Positions 47,791-60,545 of a stretch of DNA of 64,000 bases are shown piece after piece; positions within the stretch are counted from its first letter, which is position 1; the number at the start of each line of letters is the position of its first letter. The notes under the pieces were generated by a model. It had not been told where the DNA came from, did not search any database, and saw only the letters and a list, made by a program, of their open reading frames with translations. The stretch covers positions 1,455,637-1,519,636 of the forward strand of contig LNAC01000374.1 of assembly GCA_002007465.1 (NCBI GenBank), written 5' to 3'. The stretch is from Ailurus styani (taxonomy: Eukaryota > Chordata > Mammalia > Carnivora > Ailuridae). The position numbers were made by a program, and so were the translations under genes.

Positions 47791-47989
47791 CTTTTTTTAA
47801 GATTTTTTTTATTTATTTGACACAGAGAGAGAGAGAGATCAGATCACAAGTAGGCAGAGAGGCAGGCAGAGAGAGAGGCAGGCTCCTTGCCGAGCAGGGA
47901 GCCCGATGCGGGCCTCTATCCCAGGACCCTGAGATCATGACCTGAGCCGAAGGCAGAGGCTTTAACCCACTGAGCCACCCAGGCGCCCT
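47791..47989 (-). mobile_element. CAN-SINE (mustelid-type), minus strand
   Basis: The core gagcccgatgcgggcctcta and the head tgagccacccaggcgccc (right) match the young consensus closely. The target duplication is hidden by the simple repeats at the left. It is inserted just before an L2 tail. Confidence 0.95.
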
Positions 47990-48090
47990 AAAATGCTGTA
48001 TCTTATTTATCACTTTATCCCAGCACTTGGGATAGTGTCTGGCCCATAATAACTGTTTAGTAACAATGTGTAGACAGTATGAATGAATGA
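47990..48090 (+). mobile_element. L2 LINE 3'-end fragment
   Basis: tatcccagcacttgggatag, then tgtctggcccataataactg, ending in tgaatgaatgag, is an L2 terminus. Confidence 0.7.
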
Positions 48091-48094
48091 GTGA

Positions 48095-48345
48095 ATCCAT
48101 TTATTCACACATAGTTCTTGGGTGCTTAATATGTACTATCACAGTGCTAGCAACTGCGGGTACAATGATGGGTATAAGAGACATTGGTGTTTCCCATACA
48201 GAGGACAGTTGCAGTTCACTGGAATATACAGGTGAGTGAACAGGCCATTGTAATGCAGTATGAGGTGCCCAGTGCTGTGAGATAGGAGTGCAGGGTTCGG
48301 AGAAGCCAAGGAGGGGCACCTGGCTACTCCATTCAGGATCCACCA
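48095..48345 (-). mobile_element. L2 LINE, minus strand
   Basis: tcttgggtgcttaatatgta, then acaatgatgggtataagaga, then gtgaacaggccattgtaatg and tgctgtgagataggagtgca, is reversed L2. It abuts a plus-strand L2 tail at about 48090, so two L2 ends meet tail to tail. Confidence 0.65.
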
Positions 48346-50177
48346 CATGGCCACTCTATGGCCTAAAGATGGCTGGTTGTTCTGGTTAGGTATGCTTTTT
48401 TCAGAGAGGGACAGAGAGAAGTTCTTTCTTTCTCTGAGCCCAGAAATTGAGCCTTCTGAGTGCAGTTCTCTCTTTAACAGATACTGAGCATCTCTACAAA
48501 TTCTACATCATTTCTGGGTTGGAAGACTTTAAAAATACATGCATATTTTTAAAGCAGAAAATTGGTTCTTCAATACATTTCAGTTTCTGAAAATTTCAGA
48601 GAGGCATCTAAATTTATCTTTTTTCTTTAAAAATGTAACATACTAAACATAATGTCTCAAAACTATGATGAAAACCTAAGGTAATTCACTTTTTTGGGGG
48701 GTTGAACATGCAAGGAGAAAGTATATTACAGTTCTTTTTAAAGCATGCATTTCAGTGTTTTCTTTATTTTTGTTTATTTAATCATCACTGGCAGGTGTGC
48801 GTGAGGATGTTAGTGGGTTTCTTTTATTTCTGGCAAAGCACTAGTATACAATTTTATTTCTATGAAGTAAATTTCAATGGGACCAATGTAGTCTTTGGAA
48901 CTCATTCAGTATCACATAGTGTTAGGCCAGGATAAGAAACTCTTTTAATGAACTTTTTTGTTTGTTTGTTTCCTATTCCGTATCATTCACATGCTAATAT
49001 TCTGTCAAATTTCAGTATGTGTCCTAGAGCTTTAGAAACTATTTTATCTTCAGATGCTTCATTCATGCTCATCAAAACACAGTCAAATGAGAAAAATCTG
49101 CCACACTTTCTAGTCATTTTTTGATTGATAACAGATTGTAACATTTTGATGAGTATAGTGTAGTTATTTTAAAATGTCTTATTAATTCCCTCTTTGATTG
49201 TGTATATGAAACACATCAGTATGTTTTACTTAAATGAAGGGAGATGTATAGCATCTAAACATTAAATAAAACTCCCCCAGGTTTTGGTAATAAGTTTTCA
49301 GACAAAATTGGATTCACTATTTTAACTACTATGAAAAATAGTAAGATCAGATTCACCATTTGCATTATTGATTTTTTTATTAGTAATAACTTAATCTAGA
49401 TTATGTGATTTCATGGATGCCATACCTTTTTTAATCTTTTTTCCCCTCTAATGTAAACATTGTAGTTGTTGAACATATGATCTTCTCTGGATAAAAGGAA
49501 TTGTCATGGATGTAATCTTTTTCTTTCCTTCCGCAAGGTGTTATACTGATGATTCCTAACATCATTTATGTCATGTTACATGTAGAAAATGGTGGTATTT
49601 ATATAGAACATGAGGGTCAATAACAAGGCTGCTCTTGACCTTGAAGTGACCACCTGGGGGCTTGGTTAGGCCTGGGCCTTGCCCATCTGTACAGGCCTGA
49701 GAGAATCAATATCTCACCACATCCGTGCACCAGTCACAACCACATTGGTTGGGTAGCCCTACACTCATGTGCAAAGGGCAGCCTTGGCAAAATTGTGAAG
49801 TACATTACTATAAATGCAAACCTTGGGCTTTGCTCTTTTCAGTCGTTTCCTTTCTTTTCTCTTCCTTCCCTTCTTTTCTTCTCTTCCCCCCTCAACTTTT
49901 AATATAATATTCATGAGAACATTTTGGTGAATATAACTAATAAGCTATTAGAATAAGAGCTATAAGAATAAGAGCTATAAGAATAACTAATAAGTTATTC
50001 TAAAATGTTTGGATAGTAAAAGACATAAATAACATGAAGTTATTTATAATTCCAACACCCCCAAATAACTGTGGTTATACTGTGTATGTGTAAATTGTGA
50101 TCATATATCACACATAGTTTTTTCGTATGCTGCTTTTATTAAAACCTGGTATTCTGGATACATTTCTCTATGTAATT
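48346..50177. other. unassigned DNA
   Basis: No gene or repeat recognised. 49610-49830 is less AT-rich and carries a 60-codon frame that resembles nothing known. Confidence 0.4.
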
Positions 50178-50398
50178 AAACATGATGTTTTAAAAAAATA
50201 TTTATTTATTTATTTTAAGGGGAGTGTGAGGAGGGAGGGGCAGAGGGAAAGAGAGAGAATCTCCAGCTTCTCCCCAGTGAGTGAGGAGCCCGATGTGGGG
50301 CTTGATCCCAGGACACCAAGATTAGGCCCTGAGCTGAAATCATGAGTTGGATGCTGAACTGACTACATCACCCAGGCACCCCTAAACATAGTTTTTAA
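50178..50398 (-). mobile_element. CAN-SINE (older type), minus strand
   Basis: The body spans about 50193-50382, with tail left (aaaaaaatatttatttattt) and a degraded head right (catcacccaggcacccc). Flanking taaacatgatgtttta and taaacatagtttttaa are an imperfect duplication. Confidence 0.9.
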
Positions 50399-50559
50399 TT
50401 GTTGCAAGATATTGCATTAAATGAATGTTTTATAGTTATTTTATAATTAATTTTATTAGGTAATTCTCATTTTTCCTGGTGTTATAGTTAATGTGTTGAT
50501 ATGCATCCTTAAACATAATAAGGATAAATTTTTAGGAGAATTAAGAAGTCTATTTTAGT

Positions 50560-50930
50560 TGTACTAGCTGCTATAACAATTAAACCCCTACAAGTTAGTG
50601 CTCGTCTGATTGTGCTTTTCGCTCACATAATGGTCAAGAAGGGTGAGGTGTAGTTTTGGAGGTGGTGGTACAGAACTACTATGCAGAATCCCAGGATAAT
50701 GATGGCAGGCTCAGTCCTTGTCAGCACATGGCTTCAGTAGTTACCCTGGGTAATGATGTTCAACCAATAAATTTGGAAAGAGAAGCAGAATCAGGTATTG
50801 CATGGAGGGTTTATATGGGTCAAGGCTGGAGATGGTCTCAATTCTACTCATTCTCCATTGGTAGAACTTGGTCATATTGGATCACATCAAATTACTAGGG
50901 AGGCTGGGGAAGGAGGATTAGCTGTGCCCT
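50560..50930. mobile_element. unassigned old interspersed repeat, LTR-like
   Basis: agctgctataacaattaaac near the left, and cattctccattggtagaact, ggtcatattggatcacatca and actagggaggctggggaagg near the right, resemble blocks of a common mammalian interspersed repeat that I cannot name with confidence. Confidence 0.35.
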
Positions 50931-51310
50931 CAGCTTCCTTGTCTTCATCTGAAGATAACAATTCTAACCATATTTAAATTTCTTGCTAATTATTTTAAGT
51001 ATTATTTTACCAATTTACACCCAAATCAATAATTAGAAATGTTTGTTTTACCTCAATAGAAACAGGCATATTTTAAAACAGTTTTCTGATCTTAAAGTAA
51101 AAACCAAAGACTACTCATTTTGGCTTTAAATAGCAACTCTTCGACTACCAGTGAAATCGAACATTTTAAACGTGTGTATGGGTGATTTTTCCTTCTGAAA
51201 TCTGAGTTTATAAATTTAACCATTTTTCCATTCAGGTGCCCATCTTTATCTTCATGAGTTTAAAAACTAATAAAGTTAAGAAGAAAGCAGTTTTTGGTGT
51301 TGAGTTTTTT
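50931..51310. other. unassigned AT-rich DNA
   Basis: Nothing recognised. Confidence 0.4.
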
Positions 51311-51315
51311 GGTTT

Positions 51316-51516
51316 TTTTTTTTTTTTTGGAAGATTTTTATTTATTTATTTGACACAGAGAGAGAGATCACAAGTAGGCAGAGAGGCAGGCAGAGAGAAG
51401 GACACAGGCTCCCTGTTGAGCAAGGAGCCTGATGTGTGCCTTGATCCCAGGACCCTGGGATCATGACCTGAGCTGAAGGCAGAGGCTTTAACCCCCGGGG
51501 CCACCCAGGAGCCCCC
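51316..51516 (-). mobile_element. CAN-SINE (mustelid-type), minus strand
   Basis: Tail left (gatttttatttatttatttg), core with cccaggaccctgggatcatg, and head right (ggccacccaggagccc). The target duplication is unclear because both flanks are T-rich. A C9/T10 homopolymer pair (51512-51530) sits at the head end. Confidence 0.93.
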
Positions 51517-51669
51517 CCCCTTTTTTTTTTGGTCCACTTTGGGTTTGTCCTTTAATTTTGTTTATAAAAGATTTTTTGTAGAAAGTCTTTAATTTTTATG
51601 TGATCAAATCTAACAGTTCTTCTCTTTATATTTTCTGTCTCTCTTTTTATATGCTTTGCTTTTCTGGCA

Positions 51670-51671
<2 letters not shown>

Positions 51672-51708
<37 letters not shown>
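51672..51708. repeat. (ATT)n microsatellite
   Basis: About 12 ATT units in an almost uninterrupted run. Confidence 0.95.
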
Positions 51709-51929
51709 TTTGTCCTTTCCTTAGTCCCTTAATTTCATCTTACACTTCTGTCTATTCTGGCTTTCTCCACTCTGATCATTTCCCCTTGTCGGTCTCTCAA
51801 GATTGGCCTTCTTGCCTTGCTCTGAGAATTCTCTCACTCTACTCTTGTCTCTGTCACAATTGATTGCTTGAGAATCATTCTGCAGAGAGGAGCTCTTAAA
51901 TTACATGTCTCATTATTAATGCACTTATT

Positions 51930-52100
51930 AAGATACTTAATATGTCCAAGACACTCTTGAGTAGTTCAAATGCAGTATTTCATTTCATCTTAACTTCACT
52001 TGGGTTAAAGAAGTTAGGTCACTTCCCCAAGGTCACACAAGTGAGTAGCAGAGAATGGATTTATGTTGCTGGAGCTTCAAATATTAGAATCAAGCTTCTG
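51930..52100 (-). mobile_element. MIR SINE, minus strand
   Basis: gcagtatttcatttcatctt, then taaagaagttaggtcacttc and cccaaggtcacacaagtgag, is the reversed MIR core. It is well preserved. Confidence 0.75.
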
Positions 52101-53612
52101 GTAGATAATTTGGGTGAGGACCTTTCCAATGCCACTTAAATCCTCACGTTTAATTCTTCATTTGTAATGCCTATAGTGTAACTACTAAAGGTACTCTTAA
52201 AGTTTGAGATCCACTCAGAATCTCTAAAAATTTATTTTCTCCATGGTTTGCCAATAAGGTATCCATTTCTTACTATTCATCCTTGATACGATGTAGCAGA
52301 ATCAACTTATATTCAATTAGAAAACTCTATACTTCCCATATAATAAAATGTCCTGCTTGTGAAACGTCTTTCCTTTTTTAGGGTACATCAAGAATTATTG
52401 GCACTGATTAATATTTTGGGGTTGACTAAACATCTTCTCAGCCCTGATGTCCCATAGCTCTATCATAGAGTTAACCATCTTCTATCCATGAATTTACTAC
52501 CTCCTAATGCAAGATGGTAAGAGACTTGTGTGACCCCCTATATGATTTAGATTTGACCCCAACCCCCTATTGTTTAAGTCTTGTTGACCAAAAAGTTGCT
52601 GTAAATATATAAATCTCATTGTTACATTCTTTTCTTCCACAAAACAATGGACTCTGAACAAATGAGATAATAAAATTTAGTATGGAGACTACACGCATGA
52701 CATTTGGATTTGGGTACTTATGTTTTAAAAGCAGAGTAATTCTGGCCTTTCCATTCAATTTTTATGGCCTTTCCACTCACTTAATTTTAATTTTTATCCC
52801 TCCAAGCAAGTAGATACACTCCTCATCAATTCTATCATGTGTGTATTTTTTTGGGGGGATAATAATATTTAGGTTTGATTTCGTGTCATATATACAATAG
52901 TGAGAAGAAAGCAAAGAAAACCTGAACCAAGCAACTGCTCCTAGTTTTGTTGCAGCATCTATTAGCCGATAGCTTTTAAAACAGAAATATCCATAATAAT
53001 TGAATTATCATTTTCTGTTTTACAACGGGAGAGTGGCTCTATCAGAACCATGAATGATCATCTAGAATCACTTGTGACTATAAAATAATAACATAGTTTG
53101 TGGCAATTGGTCTATGGAATTTTCTCATTATTTTAGAGCCAGATCCAGTAATTTTCTTGCCTATTGACAAAGCCATTTGTACACAGTCAGAAACAAAGAA
53201 AAATAGTGTATTTAGAAGGCTTCCGAGTAAGAAATCCACTACTTCCTTTTATGAATACTTTTTATATAAAAGAAATCAGTATCAGGAGGTATTTCTTTAC
53301 ATTTAATCTGAATTATAAGAGAAAAATATGTACAACTCTTATCAGAGTAGTAGGCATTCTTGATACAATTTTAACTCATTTTATCTTTTTTCTTGATATT
53401 TTCTCTAAACATAAGAAAGTAAAGCCTTGAAAAATTATAAGATTTAACTCTTATGTACAATGATTCTAAAGTTATAAAATATAAACTGTTTCAATTAGGG
53501 AGTCAAGTGATATATACAGAAATTTCATATGAGGAGGTATAAATATATTCCTTTGTTGAATATACTAATCTTGGTAAGGGTCAAAATTTCCCAAGAAGCC
53601 ATCATTCCTGCT
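52101..53612. other. unassigned AT-rich DNA
   Basis: No gene or repeat recognised. The longest frame is 88 codons at 53164-53430 (+), unlike any protein I know. Confidence 0.4.
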
Positions 53613-53652
53613 ACAACACAACACAACACAACACAACACAACACAACACAAC
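53613..53652. repeat. (ACAAC)n pentanucleotide repeat
   Basis: Eight tandem ACAAC units without interruption. Confidence 0.95.
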
Positions 53653-53898
53653 CAAGTTCAATTTAATCCACCAGCTGTTAAACCTAGTTGCATTAACTTG
53701 AGCCAGAGGAACTTAATCCTCTTATTGTTCTGGTCTACTTAAATTTAATAATAAAGTTCCTTATACATCATTTTTCTTGTCCAAGAGTCAGTGAAAAGTA
53801 GAAGTACTAAGTTCAATATTTTCAAATGCTTATCATTTTCTAAGAAGAATTGATCTTGGTCACTGGGTCATATTAAAATCTTTGTCTACTCCAATAAG

Positions 53899-54120
53899 CT
53901 TGAGTTCATCTTTTTTTTTTTAAGATTTTATTTATTTATTTGACAGAGAGAGAAGGAGTACAAGCAGGCAGAGTGGCAAGCAGAGGGAGAGAAGCAGGCT
54001 CTCTGCTTGGCGGGGAGCCTGATTTGGGGCTCCATCCCAGGACCCTGGGTTCATGACCTGAGTCAAAGGCAGATTCTTAATCAACTGAGCCATCCAGGTG
54101 TCCCTTGAGTTAATCTTTTT
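53899..54120 (-). mobile_element. CAN-SINE (intermediate type), minus strand, with TSD
   Basis: The body spans 53916-54103, head right (ctgagccatccaggtgtccc). Flanks cttgagttcatcttttt (53899-53915) and cttgagttaatcttttt (54104-54120) differ at one of 17 positions. Confidence 0.96.
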
Positions 54121-55495
54121 AAAACTATAAGCCATACAGATTTCATTTTATTTTTAGATTTACTTGTTAGAGCACACAGGTTAGAGTGGTATGAGTTTAA
54201 GGTAGTTGGAATGGGATGCAAATGTTGAGGTGTATATATTTTTTCATATAAATTATTCCATAAATCTGTAAGAAATGGTTGGGGTGTGTTTGTGAATAAT
54301 GTATTGTCCTTCAAGTGTGATACATTTGTTTCTGTGCATTTGAATTTTACAGAGTTCAGACTGAGTCTGCTGGATTACATTTGAAAATATGTCAACTTTG
54401 TAAAATAGGTTACTGGATATACCCATATGATCTTCTCAGACTTAGTTAGTAATATATTCCAGTCTTCCTTAGGAGGGCTGAAGTGCCCATATTTTACTGT
54501 AGTAGTTGCCATCCATTGAATCATATGAAAGTTACTGGATCAAACACCAACTTTTTAGTTTCTGGAGCTTTTACAATACATAAAGAATGCTGAGTGAATA
54601 TTTCAAATTTGTAAAGTTTTGATAATATGGGAAATAGATTTTTATGACCTATTCTCGACCACATCGTATGTTCCAGAAGTCCTGTGACTGTGATTCTGTT
54701 TCAATCCTAAAAATCTCAAGAAGGTAGTATATCTTTATGTTCTTATACCCATGATGTGGCCTGTTTTTACCTTTTTGAAAATTGTTAGGAATGTGATTGT
54801 GGCAAATCTCCTTAGAAAAGTGAAGAATATTTATGAGGAACTTCCTTTAAATTCTTATTGAAAAAGTTTTGCCTGCAAAACTACATTTATACTAAACTGT
54901 GTTTCAGAATAGGATAGGATGAAATCTTTAAAATCATTACTAACTTGTTTATAACTTTTCTGAACCATATACACTTTCATGAATTAAAAAAAATCCAGTC
55001 CTACAGAACTTTCTCATGTTCACTAAAATTTTACTTGAGAAATAAATACAAAATATGATTCATATTAACAAATTAGATTTGAAATTTTAATGATAGATTA
55101 TTTAATTTTCCACAATAGTCACTCTGTATATGCTAAATTAGAGTTTAAAATAAGCAATGGCAATGAAGGTCTTTTAATTTAATGGTTAAAACAGTGGCAG
55201 TTGTAGAAAGCCATGCCTTGAAAGTTACATATGGCTGGCTCTGTGGGAAACCAACTTCTTCACTTTGTAACAAATTAATAAACAGGGTTTCTCCATAAAT
55301 GAATGTGAGACACCAAATGGCTCTGTCTTCTATAATATATAGGTTTGAATGTAGGAAATATACTAAATAACCTGTCATAGCTAAGGAATTTTAGGTAAAT
55401 TATAATCCAATTACATGAGAAAACACAATCAGGAGGATAATGGGGTGGGGTTTGACTGGTTTTATTTATTTATTTATTTATTTTGATATTTGTTT
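54121..55495. other. unassigned AT-rich DNA
   Basis: No gene or repeat recognised except a short (TTTA)n run at 55461-55484. Confidence 0.4.
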
Positions 55496-55499
55496 CACT

Positions 55500-55680
55500 C
55501 AGATCTTAATTACTTTGAGTCATAACTTGGGCTCTGGACCAAAATGTGCCTTGGGTTTTTAACAGGTGTATAACCTTTCTGCAAGTTGCATAAACTTTAC
55601 TAAATTTTAAATTCTTCATCTCATAATGTGGGAATCATATAGCAATACCTACCTCAGAGGATTGTGATGTTTGGGGAAGC
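55500..55680 (+). mobile_element. MIR SINE
   Basis: taacctttctgcaagttgca, then aaattcttcatctcataatg, tgggaatcatatagcaatac and ctacctcagaggattgtgat follow MIR order. Confidence 0.7.
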
Positions 55681-55879
55681 AGTTTTTCTTTCCTTTACTA
55701 TTTATTCTCCTTTGGGGGACTATCAATTCTCATGGATGTTTATTCCATCTTCAGGACAGTGATGATGTCTCCAACATATGCTTTCCCTTTGTGCTTTAGA
55801 CTTGCATACCTAATTTGTTAAATTATTTATTGCCACTTGAATTTCTCACAGAAATCTAAAATTTGCCATACCTCAAATT

Positions 55880-56830
55880 ACAATTTGTTTTCCATCTGGA
55901 GAAATTATCTTGGATTCCTCCCTCCCCATCACACCCCAAACATTAAAACCTTTAATAAGCCTGATTCTGTTTTCAAGATATAATTTTAATGTATCCTTCA
56001 GTCTCCAGTGCCACCTCTTAGGCAAATCACAATTATCTCTTGCCTACATTGCTACCAGCATCTACAATCTAATTTGTCTTTTTCCATTCTTGTGTACCCC
56101 TTATCCAGTCTCCACATTGTTGCAGCTGTGATATCCTTAGCACCTAAATTGGATCATATCGTTCTTCTGCTTTACACACTACAGGGTCTTTCCACTGAAT
56201 TGAAAATGAAATGCATATTTCTTACCATGCCTCACAAGGCTCTTCATGATGGCTTGGTGCATTTCTTGGCAACTCTGTATTGTGCTACATCCCTTCCAGC
56301 TTGCCACACAGAAGCCAAATTGTTTTCCCTTTAGTTCTCTGACCATGCAAAACCTTTCCTGGCCTCAGCCATTTCACACAAGCTGTGTTCTTAGCATGGC
56401 TTGATTTACCCCATCCCTCGTCTCACATCTCACCCCAGCCCTTCTGTGCTTCTCACTTCAGGCTTCGGGTAAAAGATGCTTTCCTCAGACGGGTCCCCTG
56501 ACTGCCCTAACTAAAGAAGATTATTTGTGATTCTCTATAGCTCTGGTGTATTTCTATGTTAATGCGTATCATGAAAATTATCTTATTATTTATCAGTTTG
56601 CTTTCTTTTTTGTTTGTATTCCCCATGAGAAGTTAAGCCAAGTGAGGACAGGAATAGGCTCTTGTCTAGATACCATGTAGTCTAGAATATTACTCTATAC
56701 TCTCTACCTGGTAACTAACGTGCAGTTGATACTGAAAAAAAAAGTTATATGAGTATATTTAACGCATAGAAAGCCCAATATACAGTGTCCTCTTTAAATG
56801 AAGTGCTCAATATATGTTAGCCATGACATC
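55880..56830 (+). mobile_element. L2 LINE, ORF2-end and 3' region
   Basis: cttggattcctccctcccca, tgcctacattgctaccagca, tggatcatatcgttcttctg, aaggctcttcatgatggctt, tttcacacaagctgtgttct and gatgctttcctcagacgggt keep the L2 order over about 900 bases. It ends near a terminal block at 56640-56830. Only short frames survive (73 and 108 codons). Confidence 0.82.
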
Positions 56831-58910
56831 TTGAGCTCATATATCTCATATCTTGGTTGAGGTTATGGGTAAGAGAGTATAAAGAATCCTGTTAAAACAA
56901 TACTAATATAGTAATTGATTGTAATGCTTTTTGTTTGTTTACTTTCTATAGTTCTTTGGTGAAGTTAGTTTTTTTTCACATGTTTTTTCCTGAAAAAACA
57001 TCTGAATGGTAATTGTAAAATAGTGGTGTTGTGATAGGAGGGTTGGTGGTCTTCATATACATAAAAAGACCTGCGGTTTATTTGTAATCATTAAAATGTT
57101 TTGAATATGTATACTCAAAAAAATTATAGAAAACAAAAGAATCATGGGAGAAATATATTTTAGATCCATTTTTTTCTTACTCTGAATTAATGACTTTTTA
57201 TTATATCCAAGAAGGTTGACTAAATAATCTCTGAACAGATATTGTGGCTTATGTATCCTCATGGCAGGGGAGGGATGGCCTGATGTCTTCTCCCTTCTAG
57301 GCCAAGTCCGCTTAGCTGATGTTTTTCATGTTGGCATTTGCAACTCAGTTCTGAGAATGGTGTAACTTCTGGTCACTTGCAGTTTGGGCAAACCTCCATA
57401 TTACCTCACCATGGACCCCTCTGAACTTTTACTACTTCTATTCCGTTCAGTCTTGGTTAGTGGTATAGGTTTCCTTTATGCATCTCCTGCTATTAAGCAT
57501 TCAAGTGTTCTAAGATGGATTTTGTATCTGCCTCCTTAAGCTGACTTCTGGATTTTATCCATCCAAGTATGACTCAAATGGCTGCCCCTTCAGCTTAGAG
57601 CAGGTTGAAATGGGGGTCTCTTTTCACATTTTTGGATAGAAAGTTGGAATGGGTGGCAATACTGAATACCTCCCAAACCACGGAAGACTTTTTCCTCTCA
57701 TTGAAATGAAACCCTAGGAAAGAATATCTGGATGCAGATATTTAATCATTCGTTTTCCCCTCTCTTCTCTCTTTCTAATAATCTCCTAGTACCGGAAAGA
57801 GGCGTACTATTATTTTAATTATCCTATTTTGTAGAGTAGTACACATGGTCATCTCATTTTCCAAAGAATAAAGTATATTTCCACGACTTTGTCAGAGTAC
57901 TTGACAATTTGAATCTTCCAGGCTTAGTCTTTACTATACTGGGAGAAGAAATACTATACTGTGGGAGAGGAAATAAGAATGTCTGACAAATCCTCTCTCA
58001 AAACAACAATCCAACAGCCCAGTTTGTGAGGAATTTTCTTTCTGCAAAGTCATATTTTGTTTCACAGGCAAATTATTACCAAGGCTTCCCCTTTCTGCCA
58101 CACACACACAAACCACTTTACATTCTTTCTTTAAAAAGTTCTAATCTTATCCCAAAGGCAAATGGATGCTTTTGGCTGATTAGGTAAAGATCTACTCATA
58201 TAGATAATCATAAAGATGAAAGAGATAATTAGATTCATAATTATCTAAATATATCCTCCTTTATACTAGGCATTCACACTGAACTGAATTAGGAAGATCA
58301 GGGGAAACAATTTGGTACAGATGTTAAGTTACTCATAATACCAAGAGAAAGAAATGAAAAAAAAAAAAGAAATCTCAAAGGATATTTCAGTGTGCCTATG
58401 AATACAGTTTACCATGTATGAATTATGCTGGGGTAGCAGGTAACTTTAGTTTCTGAAGTTCAAGGCACTTACTATGAATCTGCCATGAGTGCACAGGAGA
58501 GCCTGTTTTAGTTGGCAACATTTAAATTCGAAAGTTGTTATCTGCTCAATTTTCTCAACCTCAAATTCTCCTCTGCATATCTTATACACGTTCGATCTCT
58601 TGTCCCTGATTTTTCCTGATTTAGTGAGGAGCAAGGTCTATGTAAAGAAGTTGCTCAGTCAGCACTTAGAAAAGGAAGCAAAATTTGTAGCATTGGCTCT
58701 ACTGTAGATAAGCTATAAGAAAAGATTGCAGTTATTAAGATAAGATAGTGACTGTTAGATGCCTTTGCTAAAAGGTTTATTATAGTAGGGTATGGATCTT
58801 GTTAATTAACTCAGTAAAATGTACTAAATCTAGAAAGTCCTCTCTGGAAAATATAGAAGAGACAATTTATATGCTCTAAAGAGTGTTATAAAATTCGTAC
58901 CTTTTCATCC
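56831..58910. other. unassigned AT-rich DNA
   Basis: No gene or repeat recognised. Confidence 0.4.
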
Positions 58911-59153
58911 AAAAATGAGTAGTGCCCATAAAAGACTCTTAACTATAAGAAAAAATCTGAGGGTTGCTGGGGGGGAGGGGAGTGCAGGGATGGGGTAACT
59001 GGGTGATGGGCATTAAGGAGGGCACGTGATGGAATGAGCCCTGGATGTTATATGCAACTGATGAGTCACTAAATTCTACCCCTGAAACTAATAATACCCT
59101 GTATGGTAATTAAATTGAATTTAAATAAGAGATTAAGAAAAATGAGTAATGCC
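58911..59153 (+). mobile_element. 5'-truncated carnivore L1, 3' UTR only, with TSD
   Basis: The body spans about 58927-59137: gaccctcttaactataag-type start, then gatggggtaactgggtgatg, ggcattaaggagggcacgtg, tggatgttatatgcaactga and a final taattaaattgaatttaaat. Flanks aaaaatgagtagtgcc (58911-58926) and aaaaatgagtaatgcc (59138-59153) differ at one position. About 210 bases of the element remain. Confidence 0.92.
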
Positions 59154-60239
59154 TACTCATGTCATGTACTCTGCTGGTGGGCAGGATAAACTGGGCATTT
59201 GACTGAAGCACGAGAATGCAACAATAAAATTCCAAAGTGAAGATCAAAGTGCAAAAGAGAATTTTCAAGGGTAATACCAAGATGCAATTTCATAACATTT
59301 GAAATTTCTGATCTATTTTGAGGTCATAAAATGATATTGAACTAAAGAGCTTTTTAAGAGTGGGGCAATTTTTTGGAGTAGGGATTGAGGGGTGATGGTG
59401 ATTAATTTCTAAATCTATGTCCTCAAGGAGAGCTTGATATGTGTCTCCAGGTGTTGTGGGGAAAAGGGACAGGTGTCAGATATATGGCTAAGCAATCTAA
59501 AGTCAGTCTAAGGTAGAAAGTAAGAAAGAGGGCAAGAGTTGGTGCTGCTCTTGGATTAACTCCACCCTCTTCCAGCGGTGATCCTATACTAGAAATATCA
59601 ACCCAATATTAATAAAAAAGGCTTTCTGTCCAAAAACTTTCTACCAGAAGGTGAGGGGATTCCAACAAGGAGGCACTCTTTGCAGAGAACACCAAAAACC
59701 CAGAAGTTGAAGAAGAGGGGAGCCAGAGAGGGAGCAGTCAGATGAGAGACATTTGGAGGCACCCTTGCAAGAGAGGGTCCATGAACCCATGAAGTCACTT
59801 CGAGAGGAAAAAATCAAGTTCCAACAACATAATATTATGCTCAGAGAATAGAGAGCCAAGTTAAACTTTCTGAAAAGAATATATATTTTTTCTCACCCTG
59901 TACTTAAATTGTAGAGCATACAGAGGATGTAAACAGCAAGCTGGATGAAGAACTGCCGGGAAAGAGAGAAAAAGTTGTTGATACCTGCTTCCCAGCAGAA
60001 TGCTTCTGCCTACATCCAGATCTAGCTGCCAAAAGAGAGAAGATTTAACTATAAGTCACATTGAAAGATTTTATTATTATACTGGACAGGATATTTTAAT
60101 TAATAAACTGAAATAATTCTCACTTAAGTGAGTCTAAGAGTAAGCAAAAGAGTCATAAGTCCTACCAGGGTTCTCATTCAGAGAAAGAGAAATTTCTCCC
60201 TGAGGGTGTTTAAAGTGAGGCTAGGAAATTAAAAAAAAA
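59154..60239. other. unassigned DNA
   Basis: No gene or repeat recognised with confidence. Confidence 0.4.
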
Positions 60240-60545
60240 AAAGTGCTGTAAAAAATATTCCATCATTCATGATTACATTCGATGATAGAGAAACAATGTG
60301 ATGCATTCCCTGTCCTCAAGGAGTTGTCTGTGATACCACATATTTGTGAGAAGACATACTTACATAGGATGCCATGGAGATCCCTGGGAGGGACACTTAC
60401 CAAGATAAAAAAGGGATAAGAGAACATCTCCCAGAAAGATGCAACACAGGTTGAGTCTAGAAAAACGAGTTGGTGTGAGCTGGGAGAAGTGAGGCATGCT
60501 CTGGGTATCAGGAGGAGCACATCCACCGTCATGACCTCTTTTGCT
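60240..60545 (-). mobile_element. L2 LINE fragment, minus strand
   Basis: gatgcattccctgtcctcaa, then ggagttgtctgtgataccac, and further ggttgagtctagaaaaacga, gagaagtgaggcatgctctg, is reversed L2. Confidence 0.6.

Noticed and set aside
47813..48100. 95-codon minus-strand frame with a plausible-looking product
   Set aside because: Most of it is the sense strand of a CAN-SINE (the GWLSGLKPLP-type translation recurs wherever this SINE occurs), extended into an L2 tail.
53613..53652. Short-period repeat as a possible CRISPR array
   Set aside because: It is an uninterrupted 5-base microsatellite in a mammalian genome, with no spacers or cas genes.
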